From assembly GCA_013334435.1 (NCBI GenBank), contig JAAXXP010000004.1, positions 1 to 56,631 on the forward strand: DNA of 56,631 nucleotides. Direction: 5' to 3'. A model generated the notes under the pieces. It was not told the DNA's origin. It saw nothing but the letters and a program-made list of their open reading frames with translations, and did no database searches. The translations under genes were made by a program, and so were the position numbers. Position 1 is the first letter of the stretch, and each line of letters opens with the position of its first letter. Source of the DNA: Chlorobiaceae bacterium (GTDB lineage Bacteria; Bacteroidota; Chlorobiia; Chlorobiales; Chlorobiaceae). Positions 43,028-53,197 of this stretch are shown here, piece by piece.

Positions 43028-45691
43028 ATGATGCATGAACTCTGGCATACCCTGACTTCGGAGGCCGTTTTGGGCCGTCTTGGCGTTACCGGTCCGGGGC
43101 TCGATTCCGACGAGGCCGATCGCCGCCTTCGGGAGTACGGCCCCAACATCCTGCAGTCAAAAAAGGGCGTCAGCCCCTGGAAGCTGCTCTTCGATCAGTT
43201 CAAAAATGTCCTGATCATAACCCTGCTCCTGGCCACCGTGCTGTCGGCTTTTCTCGGCCACGGCCTCGAAGCCGCAGCGATTGCCGTGATCGTGCTTTTT
43301 GCCGTGCTGCTCGGTTTCATTCAGGAGTTCAGGGCGGAAAAAGCCATCGATGCGCTCCGGAGCATGGCGGCTCCGCAGGCCAGAGTTATCCGCGATGGCA
43401 GGGAACAGCTCGTTCCGGCCTCGGAAGTCGTGCCCGGCGATATGGTGATGCTCGCCGCAGGCGACCGCATACCCGCCGATGCCCGGCTGGTCGTGTCGGT
43501 CAACCTGCAGGTCGAGGAGGCCTCCCTGACCGGTGAATCCCTGCCGTCCGAAAAGGACGCAGGCTCGCTTTCGCCCGCAAATGCCGGACCCGGCGACCGC
43601 ATGAACATGGTGTTTGCCGGAACAGCGGTGAGCTACGGTCGCGGATCTGCGGTGGTGGTTGCTACCGGCATGCAGACCGAGTTTGGCAGGATCGCTGCTC
43701 TGCTCCAGCAGGTCGAGACGGAGAAAACCCCGCTGCAGAAAAATCTCGATCAGGTAGGCGCAGTGCTTGCCCGGGCTGCGATGGTCATCGTGCTGGTGAT
43801 TGTGGCGCTCGGCCTTTTCCGCGGCCAGTCGTTTATCGACATGCTCATTTTCGGCATTGCCCTGGCCGTGGCTGTCGTGCCCGAAGCGCTTCCCGCAGTC
43901 GTCACCATTTCGCTGGCGCTCGGTGTCCAGCGAATGGTAAGGCGCAACGCCCTCATGCGGAGGCTGCCGGTCGTCGAAACGCTGGGCAGCACCACGGTGA
44001 TCTGTTCCGACAAAACCGGCACGCTTACCCGCGACGAAATGACCGTCCGGTCGCTCTATATCTCCGGCACCCTGATTGACGTCGGAGGGTCGGGCTATAT
44101 TCCCGAAGGCGGCTTTACGGTTGCGGGCGGCGGGCCCCTTCCCGGCAGTCTGCACCGCTTTCTCACAGCGGGGGTGCTCTGCAGCGACGCCCGGCTGCTG
44201 AAAAACGAAGAGGGGGAGTGGGATATCAAGGGCGATCCAACCGAGGGAGCGCTCCTGGTGGCGGCCGTGAAAGCAGGACTCGACATCGCGGAACTGCAGG
44301 CGCGTTTTTCCCGCATCGACGAACTGCCCTTCTCCTCCGAAACGAAGCGTATGATCACCCTGCATGACGATGGTGGCGTTCCGAACGCCTTCATAAAGGG
44401 TGCTCCGGAAGTGATCCTTCAGGACTGCGCGACGGTGCTGACCTCTGAAGGCGTTACGCCTCTGGATTCCTCCATGAAAGAACGGCTGCACGCCGAAGCC
44501 GAAGCCATGGGCCGAAAAGCCCTCCGGGTGCTCGCTATCGCCGAAAAGCGCGGAGCTTCCATCGGCACGGCTTCCGTCGGCATGAATTTTCTCGGATTCG
44601 CCGGCATGATCGATCCGCCGAGGCCCGAAGCTGCTGAAGCCGTCAGGCGCTGCATCGAGGCAGGCATCCGTCCGGTCATGATTACCGGCGATCATCCGGT
44701 CACGGCCGAAGCCATCGCCCGCGAACTCGGCATTCTTCGGGGCGGCAGGGTTGTGGCGGGATCGGCGCTGCAGGAAATGAGCGACCTGGAGCTGCGCCGT
44801 TCGGTCGAGGGTATCAGCGTGTTCGCCCGCGTCGCTCCCGAACACAAGCTTCGAATTGTCGATGCCCTGCAGAAAAACGGAGAAATCGTGGCCATGACCG
44901 GCGACGGGGTCAACGACGCCCCTGCGCTGAAAAAAGCCGATATCGGCATTTCCATGGGCATTACCGGCACCGACGTTTCCAAAGAGGCCTCGGCCATGAT
45001 GCTGACCGACGACAACTTCGCATCTATTGTCGCAGCGGTCGAAGAGGGGAGGGGAATCTACGACAACATCAGGAAATACCTGACCTACCTGCTCTCGTCG
45101 AACATCGGCGAACTGGGCCTCATGGCCGGAGCCTCACTGTTCGGTCTGCCGCTGCCGCTCACTGCCGTACAGATCCTTTACGTCAATCTCGCCACCGACG
45201 GCCTTCCCGCACTGGCGCTGGCCGTCGATCCGCCCGAGAAGGATATCATGAAACGTCGCCCGAACGATCCCCGTCAGGGCATTTTCACCCGTCCCGTGCT
45301 TGCGCTCATGCTTGCCGGAGGCATCTGGTCCACCGTGGTGAACATGTCGCTTTTCAACTGGGCCCTCCACTCCGGCCGCCCGGTACGCGAGGCGATGACC
45401 ATGACCTTCGTCTCCCTGGTGCTGATACAGTTCTTCAAGGCCTACAATTTCCGTTCCGAAACCCGTCCGCTCTATTACAGGCCCTTCGCGAACCGGTGGC
45501 TGAACCTGGCCATTCTTTGGGAGCTGATTCTGCTTGCCCTCATCATCGCGGTTCCTTTTCTGCGGATACCCTTCAGCACCTTCTGTCTTACTCCCGAGGA
45601 CTGGCTGATCGTGCTGCTTTCGTCGCTCACCATCGTTCCGGTCATCGAACTGGTGAAGCTGATGATCCGCAAAAAAGTGATTCAGGGGTAG
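43028..45691 (+). CDS. P2-type cation-transporting ATPase
   Basis: An 887-aa P-type ATPase that couples ATP hydrolysis to cation movement over the inner membrane, most like Ca2+ or Na+/K+-type (P2) pumps. The actuator motif LTGESLPSEKDAG, the PEALPAVVT segment in membrane helix 4, the phosphorylation site DKTGTLTRDEMTV (Asp near 328), FKGAPE-like FIKGAPEVIL and the hinge TGDGVNDAPALKKADIGISMG are all present. Ten membrane helices with the long C-terminal group are visible. The exact ion is uncertain. An ATGATG start permits a start one codon later. Confidence 0.92.
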   Translation: MMHELWHTLTSEAVLGRLGVTGPGLDSDEADRRLREYGPNILQSKKGVSPWKLLFDQFKNVLIITLLLATVLSAFLGHGLEAAAIAVIVLFAVLLGFIQEFRAEKAIDALRSMAAPQARVIRDGREQLVPASEVVPGDMVMLAAGDRIPADARLVVSVNLQVEEASLTGESLPSEKDAGSLSPANAGPGDRMNMVFAGTAVSYGRGSAVVVATGMQTEFGRIAALLQQVETEKTPLQKNLDQVGAVLARAAMVIVLVIVALGLFRGQSFIDMLIFGIALAVAVVPEALPAVVTISLALGVQRMVRRNALMRRLPVVETLGSTTVICSDKTGTLTRDEMTVRSLYISGTLIDVGGSGYIPEGGFTVAGGGPLPGSLHRFLTAGVLCSDARLLKNEEGEWDIKGDPTEGALLVAAVKAGLDIAELQARFSRIDELPFSSETKRMITLHDDGGVPNAFIKGAPEVILQDCATVLTSEGVTPLDSSMKERLHAEAEAMGRKALRVLAIAEKRGASIGTASVGMNFLGFAGMIDPPRPEAAEAVRRCIEAGIRPVMITGDHPVTAEAIARELGILRGGRVVAGSALQEMSDLELRRSVEGISVFARVAPEHKLRIVDALQKNGEIVAMTGDGVNDAPALKKADIGISMGITGTDVSKEASAMMLTDDNFASIVAAVEEGRGIYDNIRKYLTYLLSSNIGELGLMAGASLFGLPLPLTAVQILYVNLATDGLPALALAVDPPEKDIMKRRPNDPRQGIFTRPVLALMLAGGIWSTVVNMSLFNWALHSGRPVREAMTMTFVSLVLIQFFKAYNFRSETRPLYYRPFANRWLNLAILWELILLALIIAVPFLRIPFSTFCLTPEDWLIVLLSSLTIVPVIELVKLMIRKKVIQG

Positions 45692-45836
45692 ATGTAACAG
45701 CTATGTCGACAGAGGTGTTCTGTTGTGGTGCGCGGTTCGTTTTCTCTTGCACTTTTTTAGGCTGAAACTCTGAAAATGCTTTAATTAAGGCTTACAGCCC
45801 GTCTTTTCGACCATCAACAAAACCGGGACCGCACCC

Positions 45837-47321
45837 TTGAAGAACAGTTTCAGGAAAAAGCCTCTTGCGCTGCTGCTCGAAGAAATGAAGGGCGAGCATC
45901 GTCTGAACCGCATTCTCGGTCCCCTGGCCCTCACCAGTCTCGGTGTCGGGGCGATCATAGGCACAGGAATCTTCGTGCTGATAGGCGTCGCCGCCCACGA
46001 CAAGGCTGGTCCCGCCGTCACGCTTTCGTTCGCAGTGGCCGGACTCGCCTGTATTTTCGCTGCGCTCTGCTATGCCGAGTTCGCCTCCATGGTGCCTGTC
46101 GCCGGTTCGGCATACACTTACGCCTACGCCACTCTCGGAGAACTTTTCGCCTGGATCATCGGCTGGGATCTTATCCTCGAATATGCCGTCGCCTCTGCTA
46201 CGGTCGCACATGGATGGTCCCACTATTTTCAGGACTTCATCGGCATATTCGGGCTCGGGGTGCCCGCGCTTTTTTCCAGGGCGCCGCTCGATTTCAATCC
46301 CGAAACCGGCATGCTCGCCCTTACCGGTTCACTTTTGGACCTGCCCGCCATGCTCATTGCCGCGATCATCACGGTGATTCTCGTAAAAGGCATCAGGGAG
46401 AGTTCCGGTTTCAATACTGCGATGGTAATCTTCAAGGTTGCCATTGTCCTGCTGGTCATCGTGCTCGGCGCGCAGCATGTCAACCCGGATAACTGGCAGC
46501 CTTTCGCGCCGTTCGGTTTTTCAGGCCTGAGTGTTTTCGGCCACCTTGTGCTTGGCGAGCCCGGACTTGGAGGGGCGCCGGTAGGCGTGCTGGCCGGAGC
46601 GGCCATGATCTTTTTCGCCTATATCGGCTTCGACTCCATCTCGACCCATGCCGAAGAGGCGCGTAACCCCCAGAAAGACATTCCCATCGGTATCATCTCC
46701 TCGCTCATCGTCTGCACCATACTCTACATAGCCGTCGCCGCAGTCATAACAGGCATGGTGCCCTACAACGAAATCAACATCGATGCTCCGGTATCGCACG
46801 CTTTCAGTCGGGTTGGTCTCGGATGGGCGCATTTCATCATTTCACTGGGAGCGATAGCCGGAATCACCTCCGTGCTGCTCGTCATGATGCTCAGCCAGCC
46901 GCGCATTTTCCTTGCCATGGCGCGTGACGGACTGCTGCCGAAAAACATTTTCGGGGCCATTCACGAAAAGTTCAGAACCCCCTGGAAATCCACCATTCTC
47001 ACCGGCATCTTCGTGGCCTTCATGGCCGCCCTGCTGCCGCTTCGCCTGCTTGCCGAGCTGGTCAATATCGGCACGCTTTTCGCGTTTGTCGTCGTCTGCA
47101 CGGCCGTGCTCATCATGCGCCGCAAGCATCCCGAAGCCGAGCGTCCCTTCAGGGTGCCCTTTGTTCCCTTCGTCCCTATTGCCGGTATTCTCACCTGTCT
47201 GTTGCTCATGTTCTCCCTGCCGGCAGAAAACTGGCTCCGTTTGCTGATCTGGCTGCTTATCGGCATGGCGATCTACTTTTTTTACGGCAGACACCACAGC
47301 AAGCTTGGCAAGATGCCGTGA
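45837..47321 (+). CDS. APC-family amino-acid permease
   Basis: An inner-membrane transporter of 494 aa with about twelve helices. The opening sequence RILGPLALTSLGVGAIIGTG and GIFVLIGVAA form the unwound first helix that binds the amino group, and EYAVASATVAHGWS fits cationic amino-acid transporter-like members. The N-terminus FRKKPLALLLEE matches family leaders, so the TTG at 45837 is accepted; an ATG at 45885 would remove 16 residues. The substrate is unknown. Confidence 0.88.
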   Translation: MKNSFRKKPLALLLEEMKGEHRLNRILGPLALTSLGVGAIIGTGIFVLIGVAAHDKAGPAVTLSFAVAGLACIFAALCYAEFASMVPVAGSAYTYAYATLGELFAWIIGWDLILEYAVASATVAHGWSHYFQDFIGIFGLGVPALFSRAPLDFNPETGMLALTGSLLDLPAMLIAAIITVILVKGIRESSGFNTAMVIFKVAIVLLVIVLGAQHVNPDNWQPFAPFGFSGLSVFGHLVLGEPGLGGAPVGVLAGAAMIFFAYIGFDSISTHAEEARNPQKDIPIGIISSLIVCTILYIAVAAVITGMVPYNEINIDAPVSHAFSRVGLGWAHFIISLGAIAGITSVLLVMMLSQPRIFLAMARDGLLPKNIFGAIHEKFRTPWKSTILTGIFVAFMAALLPLRLLAELVNIGTLFAFVVVCTAVLIMRRKHPEAERPFRVPFVPFVPIAGILTCLLLMFSLPAENWLRLLIWLLIGMAIYFFYGRHHSKLGKMP

Positions 47322-47398
47322 ACGTCCTCCGGTCTGCTGCCCTTCTTGTGAACGCAGCCGAAACTGCGTATCTTTTACCATAAAAGCTTCCCGCATCT

Positions 47399-47431
47399 CC
47401 GCCATCTTCCGTGTTCACCGGAAGATGGCGG
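47399..47431. promoter_or_regulatory. Strong 12-bp hairpin upstream of the patatin gene
   Basis: CCGCCATCTTCC, a 9-nt loop, and GGAAGATGGCGG form a perfect 12-bp stem ending 61 bp before the patatin ATG. No T-tract follows, so it is not a typical terminator. It may be a leader structure or an operator. The only gene just upstream is the permease, which ends 77 bp earlier. Confidence 0.45.
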
Positions 47432-47492
47432 AACGCCGACGAGCTTCAGCCGTATTCCGCACGACTTTTTCAATCGAAAACCCCTGTCTGCA

Positions 47493-50400
47493 ATGGCTGC
47501 CACCGTTTCCCCGAAATCCGAAATACGCTTCGCCGTCGTCATGTACGGGGGAGTATCCCTTGCGATCTACATGAACGGCATAGCGCAGGAGCTGCTGCGC
47601 ATGGTCCGAGCGACTGCTACGGGGCAGGACGGCGTTACGCCGCTCATTCCTTCGGGGATGCTTGATCGGGTGGAAACCGTTTACCGGAAGATTGCCTATC
47701 GCCTTGCCGGCTCGACGAACGTGGATGAAATGCTGGTGCGCGACGCCGCACTGGAACGCAAATTTACTATTGATGTCATTTCCGGTACCTCGGCAGGAGG
47801 AATCAACGGCATTTTTCTTGCCAAAGCGCTTGCAACGGGCCTTGGCATGGAAGATCTCAAGAACCTCTGGATTGCCGAGGGTGATGCCTCGCTGCTCATC
47901 AACGACTCGAGGTCGGTGAAAGATACCGTGCTGAAGGCAGAGCGATCGCCCCAGTCGCTTTTCAACAGCAGAAGAATGTACCAGAAGCTGCTTGAGGCGT
48001 TCGAAAACATGGATGATGCAGGGCAGCCAGGAACAGGTCGAGTTCCCTCCGCTTATGTGCGGGAACTCGATCTGTTCGTTACCACGACCGATATTCTCGG
48101 CCTCACCCTGCCCATCGAACTCACCGACAGCACGGTCTACGAACGGAGGCACCGCAACGTGTTCAGGTTTTCATGTTCCGATACAGGCCAGAGCGCCTGG
48201 AACGATTTCAGCAAAGAGAACAACCCCATGCTTGCCTTTGCGGCTCGTTCCACCTCATCGTTTCCCTTTGCCTTTGAGCCGGTCATGCTCAGCGATATTG
48301 ACGATGTGCTCAGGCGCAAACGGTACGGCGATGAGTATCTCTCCAGCGGTGATCGCTGGAAACGGTTTTTCCGGGGATATCCCGACAAGCCTGCTGCAGG
48401 CTGCGTATCGTACCGAAACCGGCCGTTTGGCGACGGAGGCTATCTCGATAACAAACCGTTTTCCTATGCGGTTGAAACCATTTCGGCCCGTCACTCCGAC
48501 CTGCCGGTCGAGCGCAAACTGCTCTATATCGAGCCGGTTCCCGACCATCCGGAATCCGATCCTGAACGGGACGGCAGGCCCAACGCCATTGAAAACAGCG
48601 TTGCCGCTCTCCTGAAACTGCCTCGATACGAAACCATACGAGGCGACCTCGAGAAAATTCTCGAACGGAACCGGCTGCTTGACCTGATAGAGCGGATTAC
48701 CATAAACCTTGATGCCGACAAACTGCAATCCGGGTGGGTTCCGCCTTATGGCGATGTTTATCTGGCGTGGCAAGAGAAAATCGAAAAAGGCGAAGATGCC
48801 GGAGCTGAGCCGTTCTGGGCAAAGCCCGGTCTCAATGACCAGGAATGGGGCATGCTCGACATGGCTGACATGACCCTTCGAAAAGGTCCGGGATATGCGG
48901 CATACCAGCGGCTTGAAATTGAAGCGGTGACCGATGATTTCGGCAAACTGCTTGCCAGGGTTGCAGGATTCGACGAACAATCCGATACGGCACGAGTGTT
49001 CAGAAACCTCGTGCAGGCATGGCGGGAAAAACGGTTTGTCAGATACCGGGGAGAGGAGTATGGAACCGACCGAATAGAGGATGCGCAGGAGGAACAGGCC
49101 CCTCGTACCATGAACACTTTTTTGCACTGGTTCGACCTGACGTTTCCCCTCAGGCGACTGCGGTTTCTCAAGCGTCGTATCGACCGGTTTTATGCCATGG
49201 ATGCAGAGGCGTTGCCAAAAGATCTCGGAAAGTGGCTTGATGAACCGCTTCCTGCCGGCCCGGTCGACTGGGTTTCGTCCTTCAGGGCCGAGCTGCTTTC
49301 GGCAAGAAAAGAGACGCTTGCGATGCAGAGCCGGCTTCTCGATGCAGGCCGTGAGCTTCGCTCGCGGTTCAAGCCTCGCGAAGGAACGGACGGGAAAGAT
49401 GCCAACCCGCTCTATGATCTTGTGTCGGATCTTGTCGATGCTCTTTCCGGAAGTGACGATGTCCGTCTTTCGTTTTCATTGCAAAGCGGTTCCTCGAAAC
49501 AGGCCGGCGATGACCGGGATGCCACGTTCAGGCCGGTTATCGACTTTTTCCTCGGTTCCGGCCGAGCCAGAGGCAAGAGCCCGGAACAGACCAGCGAGGA
49601 TATTGCCGCAGGTTTTCTGCAAGGCAACAAAAAAGTGGTCCGGCTGCTCGACCGTATTGCCATCAAGGTCAAAAACCGGTTGACCCAGGCTATAGAGGAA
49701 AGCGACGAAGTGTGCCGAAAGGCGCTTTGTCTCGATGAACCCGCGGCAGTGAATGCCGATTTCGGCGCGACTGCCGCCCGTTCGGTTCTCGGCAACACCT
49801 ACCGGAGCTATAGCGATTACGATATGGTGCTTTTCCCCATTCTTTACGGCACAGGCACCTGTGAAGGAACCAGAATAGACGTATCTCGCATCAGCCCGGA
49901 AGACGCGACTTTTCTTGTGGACGAGAGGAAAGATCGTCTGAAAAAACTTGCGGGAACAGCTCTGGGAAACTTCGGGGCCTTCATGGAAGAGCGGTGGAGG
50001 CGCAACGATATCATGTGGGGGCAGCTCGACGGGGCAGAGCGGATCATCAGGGCGCTTCTTCCCGATGCCTCGGATGCCGATCCTTATATCGGCGAGGCGC
50101 ATGCGGCAATCGTGCTCGATACGATGAGACAGATGGGGCCGGGCGAATCGAAAGACCTGCTCGTTGAAGCCTTCATGCGCCCGGTTTCCGGCAAACCGGT
50201 TCCTGAGTTGTTTGTGTCGTTTATCCGCAGGCTGAAAACGTATACAAAGAAGATGGCCCGTTCACGCCATGACTATTCGCAGGCGTTTCGCGACATCGAC
50301 GAACGGGAGTTGCGTGACCATTACCTTCGGGTGTTTCGCTCAAACCATGTGCCGGAACCAGAAGCCGCGCTGAAAAATGCGGCAAGGGCGGCAACCGTCA

Positions 50401-50876
50401 CCGGCAAAATCCTTTCGGGTATTGCCGACGAGTACGGCATTGCAGGCAAAAGCTATCTGGCGGTGCTGACGCGAGCCGGTACATTTTTTCTGTGGCTCGT
50501 CGAGGCGGCGGTTCCGCGAAGCATGAGCAGCCTCGTATTCAAACACTGGCTCAAGCTTCTCTACCTTTTCGAAGTGCTGCTTCTGGTTGCCGGTTTTCTC
50601 TTTCTGAATGAGCATGTACAGCGTCTTGGCCTGACCATTGCGGGTGTTACCGCAGCGCTGCATATCGCATTTTTGTGGATCAGGGATATAGTGCTTTCCA
50701 GACAGCGTGTTTCGATGGTGCTCAGAAGCATTGCCGTCACTCTTGTTTTCGTTATGGTCGTTTCAGGTCTGGCGGCGCTTCTTGCCGTTACAGGTCTGTT
50801 CGGCGATCTGTGGGTCACATTCGACCGGCTGCACGATTGGTTCCTGCACCTTGGTTTGCGGGCGCAGACCGGATGA
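47493..50876 (+). CDS. Patatin-like phospholipase with membrane C-terminus
   Basis: An 1127-aa protein. The patatin domain is N-terminal: VVMYGGVSLAIYMNGIAQEL forms the oxyanion region, GTSAGG holds Ser100, and GDGGYLDNKP holds Asp314, giving the Ser-Asp dyad that cuts acyl ester bonds of lipids. It resembles the long patatin-related proteins (TIGR03607-like). A middle region of about 600 residues is helical and charged. The C-terminus has about three to four membrane helices (LLYLFEVLLLVAGFLFL and following). It is followed after 84 bp by a TIR protein. A role as a membrane-damaging effector is an inference. Confidence 0.85.
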   Translation: MAATVSPKSEIRFAVVMYGGVSLAIYMNGIAQELLRMVRATATGQDGVTPLIPSGMLDRVETVYRKIAYRLAGSTNVDEMLVRDAALERKFTIDVISGTSAGGINGIFLAKALATGLGMEDLKNLWIAEGDASLLINDSRSVKDTVLKAERSPQSLFNSRRMYQKLLEAFENMDDAGQPGTGRVPSAYVRELDLFVTTTDILGLTLPIELTDSTVYERRHRNVFRFSCSDTGQSAWNDFSKENNPMLAFAARSTSSFPFAFEPVMLSDIDDVLRRKRYGDEYLSSGDRWKRFFRGYPDKPAAGCVSYRNRPFGDGGYLDNKPFSYAVETISARHSDLPVERKLLYIEPVPDHPESDPERDGRPNAIENSVAALLKLPRYETIRGDLEKILERNRLLDLIERITINLDADKLQSGWVPPYGDVYLAWQEKIEKGEDAGAEPFWAKPGLNDQEWGMLDMADMTLRKGPGYAAYQRLEIEAVTDDFGKLLARVAGFDEQSDTARVFRNLVQAWREKRFVRYRGEEYGTDRIEDAQEEQAPRTMNTFLHWFDLTFPLRRLRFLKRRIDRFYAMDAEALPKDLGKWLDEPLPAGPVDWVSSFRAELLSARKETLAMQSRLLDAGRELRSRFKPREGTDGKDANPLYDLVSDLVDALSGSDDVRLSFSLQSGSSKQAGDDRDATFRPVIDFFLGSGRARGKSPEQTSEDIAAGFLQGNKKVVRLLDRIAIKVKNRLTQAIEESDEVCRKALCLDEPAAVNADFGATAARSVLGNTYRSYSDYDMVLFPILYGTGTCEGTRIDVSRISPEDATFLVDERKDRLKKLAGTALGNFGAFMEERWRRNDIMWGQLDGAERIIRALLPDASDADPYIGEAHAAIVLDTMRQMGPGESKDLLVEAFMRPVSGKPVPELFVSFIRRLKTYTKKMARSRHDYSQAFRDIDERELRDHYLRVFRSNHVPEPEAALKNAARAATVTGKILSGIADEYGIAGKSYLAVLTRAGTFFLWLVEAAVPRSMSSLVFKHWLKLLYLFEVLLLVAGFLFLNEHVQRLGLTIAGVTAALHIAFLWIRDIVLSRQRVSMVLRSIAVTLVFVMVVSGLAALLAVTGLFGDLWVTFDRLHDWFLHLGLRAQTG

Positions 50877-50960
50877 TTGTGCATCCGGCGTGTCTCCTTC
50901 ATGAGGCTTTCCGTGTTTCTTTCGTATGTGGTTTCTTTTTTATAACCAGAAATAGAGATC

Positions 50961-52439
50961 ATGAAAAAAATATTCTTCAGCTACAGCGAACGGAGCAAGG
51001 ATGCGCTTCAGCTGCTGATTGCCGATTTGAAGGAGATGTCCGACTATGAATTATGGATCGACCGAAAACTGACTGGGGGGCAGCAGTGGTGGAACGAGAT
51101 ACTCAGAAACATCCGGGAGTGCGACGTGTTCCTGTTTGCCATGTCTCCAGAATCGCTGGAATCAGAAGCCTGTTCCCGTGAGTACACCTATGCATCGCAG
51201 CTCGGCAAAAGCATCCTTCCGGTAATGGTTGCGGATGTCGATACCCTGAACCTGCTTCCGAAAGAGCTGAAGATGGTGCAGTACATCGATTACCGGGCAG
51301 CCGACAAGCATGCGTTCATGAGGCTTGTCACGGCCCTCGACTCCCTTCCGAAAAGCGGCCCTCTGCCCGAACTGCTGCCCGTAGAGCCCGAGGTTCCGGT
51401 ATCGTATATCGACGAGCTTTTTTCCGTCATCAGGTCTTCCGACCCCATGTCTTTCGATCAGCAGGCCTCGATACTGGTCAAACTGAAAGAGAAACTGCAT
51501 TCGGAAAGCGAACGACAGGATGCCATAAAGCTGCTTGAAAAGCTCCGTGAACGGGACGATCTGTACAGCAAGATAGGCAATCAGGTTACCGATATTCTTG
51601 CTTCGGAACCACGCAAAAATGTCCGGAAAAATAGTGACGGCAGCGGAAAGAAAGCCGTTCCTTCCGTGCATGAATCAAGTTCCGGGTATCAGGTTAACCG
51701 GTCTGCCCAGGATGCATCGCGTGAAATTTCGGGCGTAAAGAACCCGGATGCTGAGAAAGTGATAAAAAAGAAGAACCGAGTGGTTCTTTTTGCTGCCCTT
51801 GCGATCATTGTCGTGCTTGCCGGGGCACTGTACAATTATTTTTCCCCCGGTGTCGATGAAGAATGGCCTGTGGCTGCGAGTGACGATTTCTCCGCTCTGC
51901 CCTGCAGATGGGCCTGCGGCTCTGCTTCGAGTAATTTCGCAATGGCACAGGCGACGCAGGTTAATGGCCAGTACAGGGCTGACGTCAGCTTCAGTCAGCC
52001 CAACTGGTTTTTGTTTCCATCACCCTATGCACAGTCCGGCGACTTCTATCTTGAAGCGGACGTGCAGATTGTTTCGAGAACCAGTCAGGACGCCAGTGTA
52101 GGCCTGTTTTTCCGCGGGAACGGAAACAGCTATTATGTGTTGAGAATAGGCGATTCGGGCAAGTATGCCCTTTGCTACAACCAGAACGGCGTATTCAGGG
52201 ATCTGATAACCTGGACGCAGATTCCGAACTTCGATCCGTTCCGGATGAACAGGATCGGCGTGCTTGCCGAGGGAACGACGATCTCGGTATTCATTGACGG
52301 CCGGAAATCCGGAGAGGTGCAGGACAGTTCCAGCCTTGCGGGTGCGATGGGTTTCGAAGTGGCTGCATGGAACCCCATGCAGGTTTCCGTGGCTTTCGAT
52401 AACGTTGTATTGACGCAAAAACCTTTGCAGGGTTCCTGA
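50961..52439 (+). CDS. TIR-domain protein with transmembrane helix and lectin-like C-terminus
   Basis: A 492-aa protein. Residues 1-130 are a TIR domain: KKIFFSYSERSKDALQLLI opens it, and SPESLESEACSREYTYA carries the pattern of the catalytic Glu (about E74) found in NAD-cleaving TIRs. A helical region (about 150-215) is followed by a polar linker, one membrane helix (about 274-294, VVLFAALAIIVVLAGAL) and a 190-residue extracytoplasmic domain of concanavalin/DUF1080-like look, with LPCRWACGSASSNFAMAQ and VGLFFRGNGNSYYVLRI. The layout suggests an outside sensor and an inside NADase. It starts 84 bp after the patatin gene. Confidence 0.85.
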   Translation: MKKIFFSYSERSKDALQLLIADLKEMSDYELWIDRKLTGGQQWWNEILRNIRECDVFLFAMSPESLESEACSREYTYASQLGKSILPVMVADVDTLNLLPKELKMVQYIDYRAADKHAFMRLVTALDSLPKSGPLPELLPVEPEVPVSYIDELFSVIRSSDPMSFDQQASILVKLKEKLHSESERQDAIKLLEKLRERDDLYSKIGNQVTDILASEPRKNVRKNSDGSGKKAVPSVHESSSGYQVNRSAQDASREISGVKNPDAEKVIKKKNRVVLFAALAIIVVLAGALYNYFSPGVDEEWPVAASDDFSALPCRWACGSASSNFAMAQATQVNGQYRADVSFSQPNWFLFPSPYAQSGDFYLEADVQIVSRTSQDASVGLFFRGNGNSYYVLRIGDSGKYALCYNQNGVFRDLITWTQIPNFDPFRMNRIGVLAEGTTISVFIDGRKSGEVQDSSSLAGAMGFEVAAWNPMQVSVAFDNVVLTQKPLQGS

Positions 52440-52480
52440 AAAACATTTTGCCCGGTTCAATTTTTTTTGAGATGGATGCC

Positions 52481-53149
52481 ATGATTACCTCTTCAACACT
52501 GTCGTTTCTCCGAGGCCTTAGGGCCGATAACTCCCGCGAGTGGTTCGAGCTGCACAGACCCGAGTATCAGGAGGCGTACGGGGAGGTGATCGGGCTCGCT
52601 GCCGGGCTGCTGCGGGAGGTTTCCGCATTCGATCCCGCAGTCGCCGCGTCGGGCCTCGATCCGAAAAACTGCATCATGCGCATCTACCGCGACGTACGCT
52701 TCTCTCGCGACAAGTCGCCCTACAAGACCAACTTTTTCGTGTTCATCAACCGTGGCGGGCGCAGGAGCAGTTTCGGCGGTTACTACGTCCATATTGCCCC
52801 TGAAGGGGAGTCGTTCGCGGGCGGCGGCGTCTATATGCCTGAGCCTGCGGTGCTTGAACTTCTGAGGGAGGAGATCGGCGGGCATTTCAGCGAGTGGCGT
52901 TCGATTCTCTCTGACGAAGCGTTCAGTAAGGAGTTTCCCGAAGGCGTGCTGCCCTCGGGACTTCTGAAGCGGCCTCCGAAAGGGTTCGATGCCGACGATC
53001 CGGCCATCGACTACCTCAGGTACAAGGGGTACTACACCCGGCGGTTCTTCAGCGATGCCGGGGTTACTTTACCAGGTTTTGCGGGAGTGCTTTCCGACCT
53101 GTTCCGCACGGTGAAGCCGATGGTGGATTTTCTCAACCGGGCGCTGTAA
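52481..53149 (+). CDS. DUF2461 family protein
   Basis: About 223 aa. LSFLRGLRADNSREWFELHR, RIYRDVRFSRDKSPYKTNFF and GGGVYMPEP follow the DUF2461 (TIGR02453-like) family, whose function is unknown; fold and conserved basic residues suggest a binding or catalytic role. MITSSTLSFL at 52481 is chosen; MDAM at 52472 is an alternative, and the track's TTG at 52448 is rejected. It follows the TIR gene by 41 bp. A link to the patatin-TIR pair is not evident beyond proximity. Confidence 0.85.
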   Translation: MITSSTLSFLRGLRADNSREWFELHRPEYQEAYGEVIGLAAGLLREVSAFDPAVAASGLDPKNCIMRIYRDVRFSRDKSPYKTNFFVFINRGGRRSSFGGYYVHIAPEGESFAGGGVYMPEPAVLELLREEIGGHFSEWRSILSDEAFSKEFPEGVLPSGLLKRPPKGFDADDPAIDYLRYKGYYTRRFFSDAGVTLPGFAGVLSDLFRTVKPMVDFLNRAL

Positions 53150-53197
53150 CGATCTGTTTTCGTTTCCCCCATAACCATAATCGCGTTACCGTTCATC

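Noticed and set aside
43157-44845. 562-codon minus-strand ORF antisense to the P-type ATPase
   Set aside because: It overlaps all the diagnostic P-type ATPase motifs and its translation has no recognisable domain.
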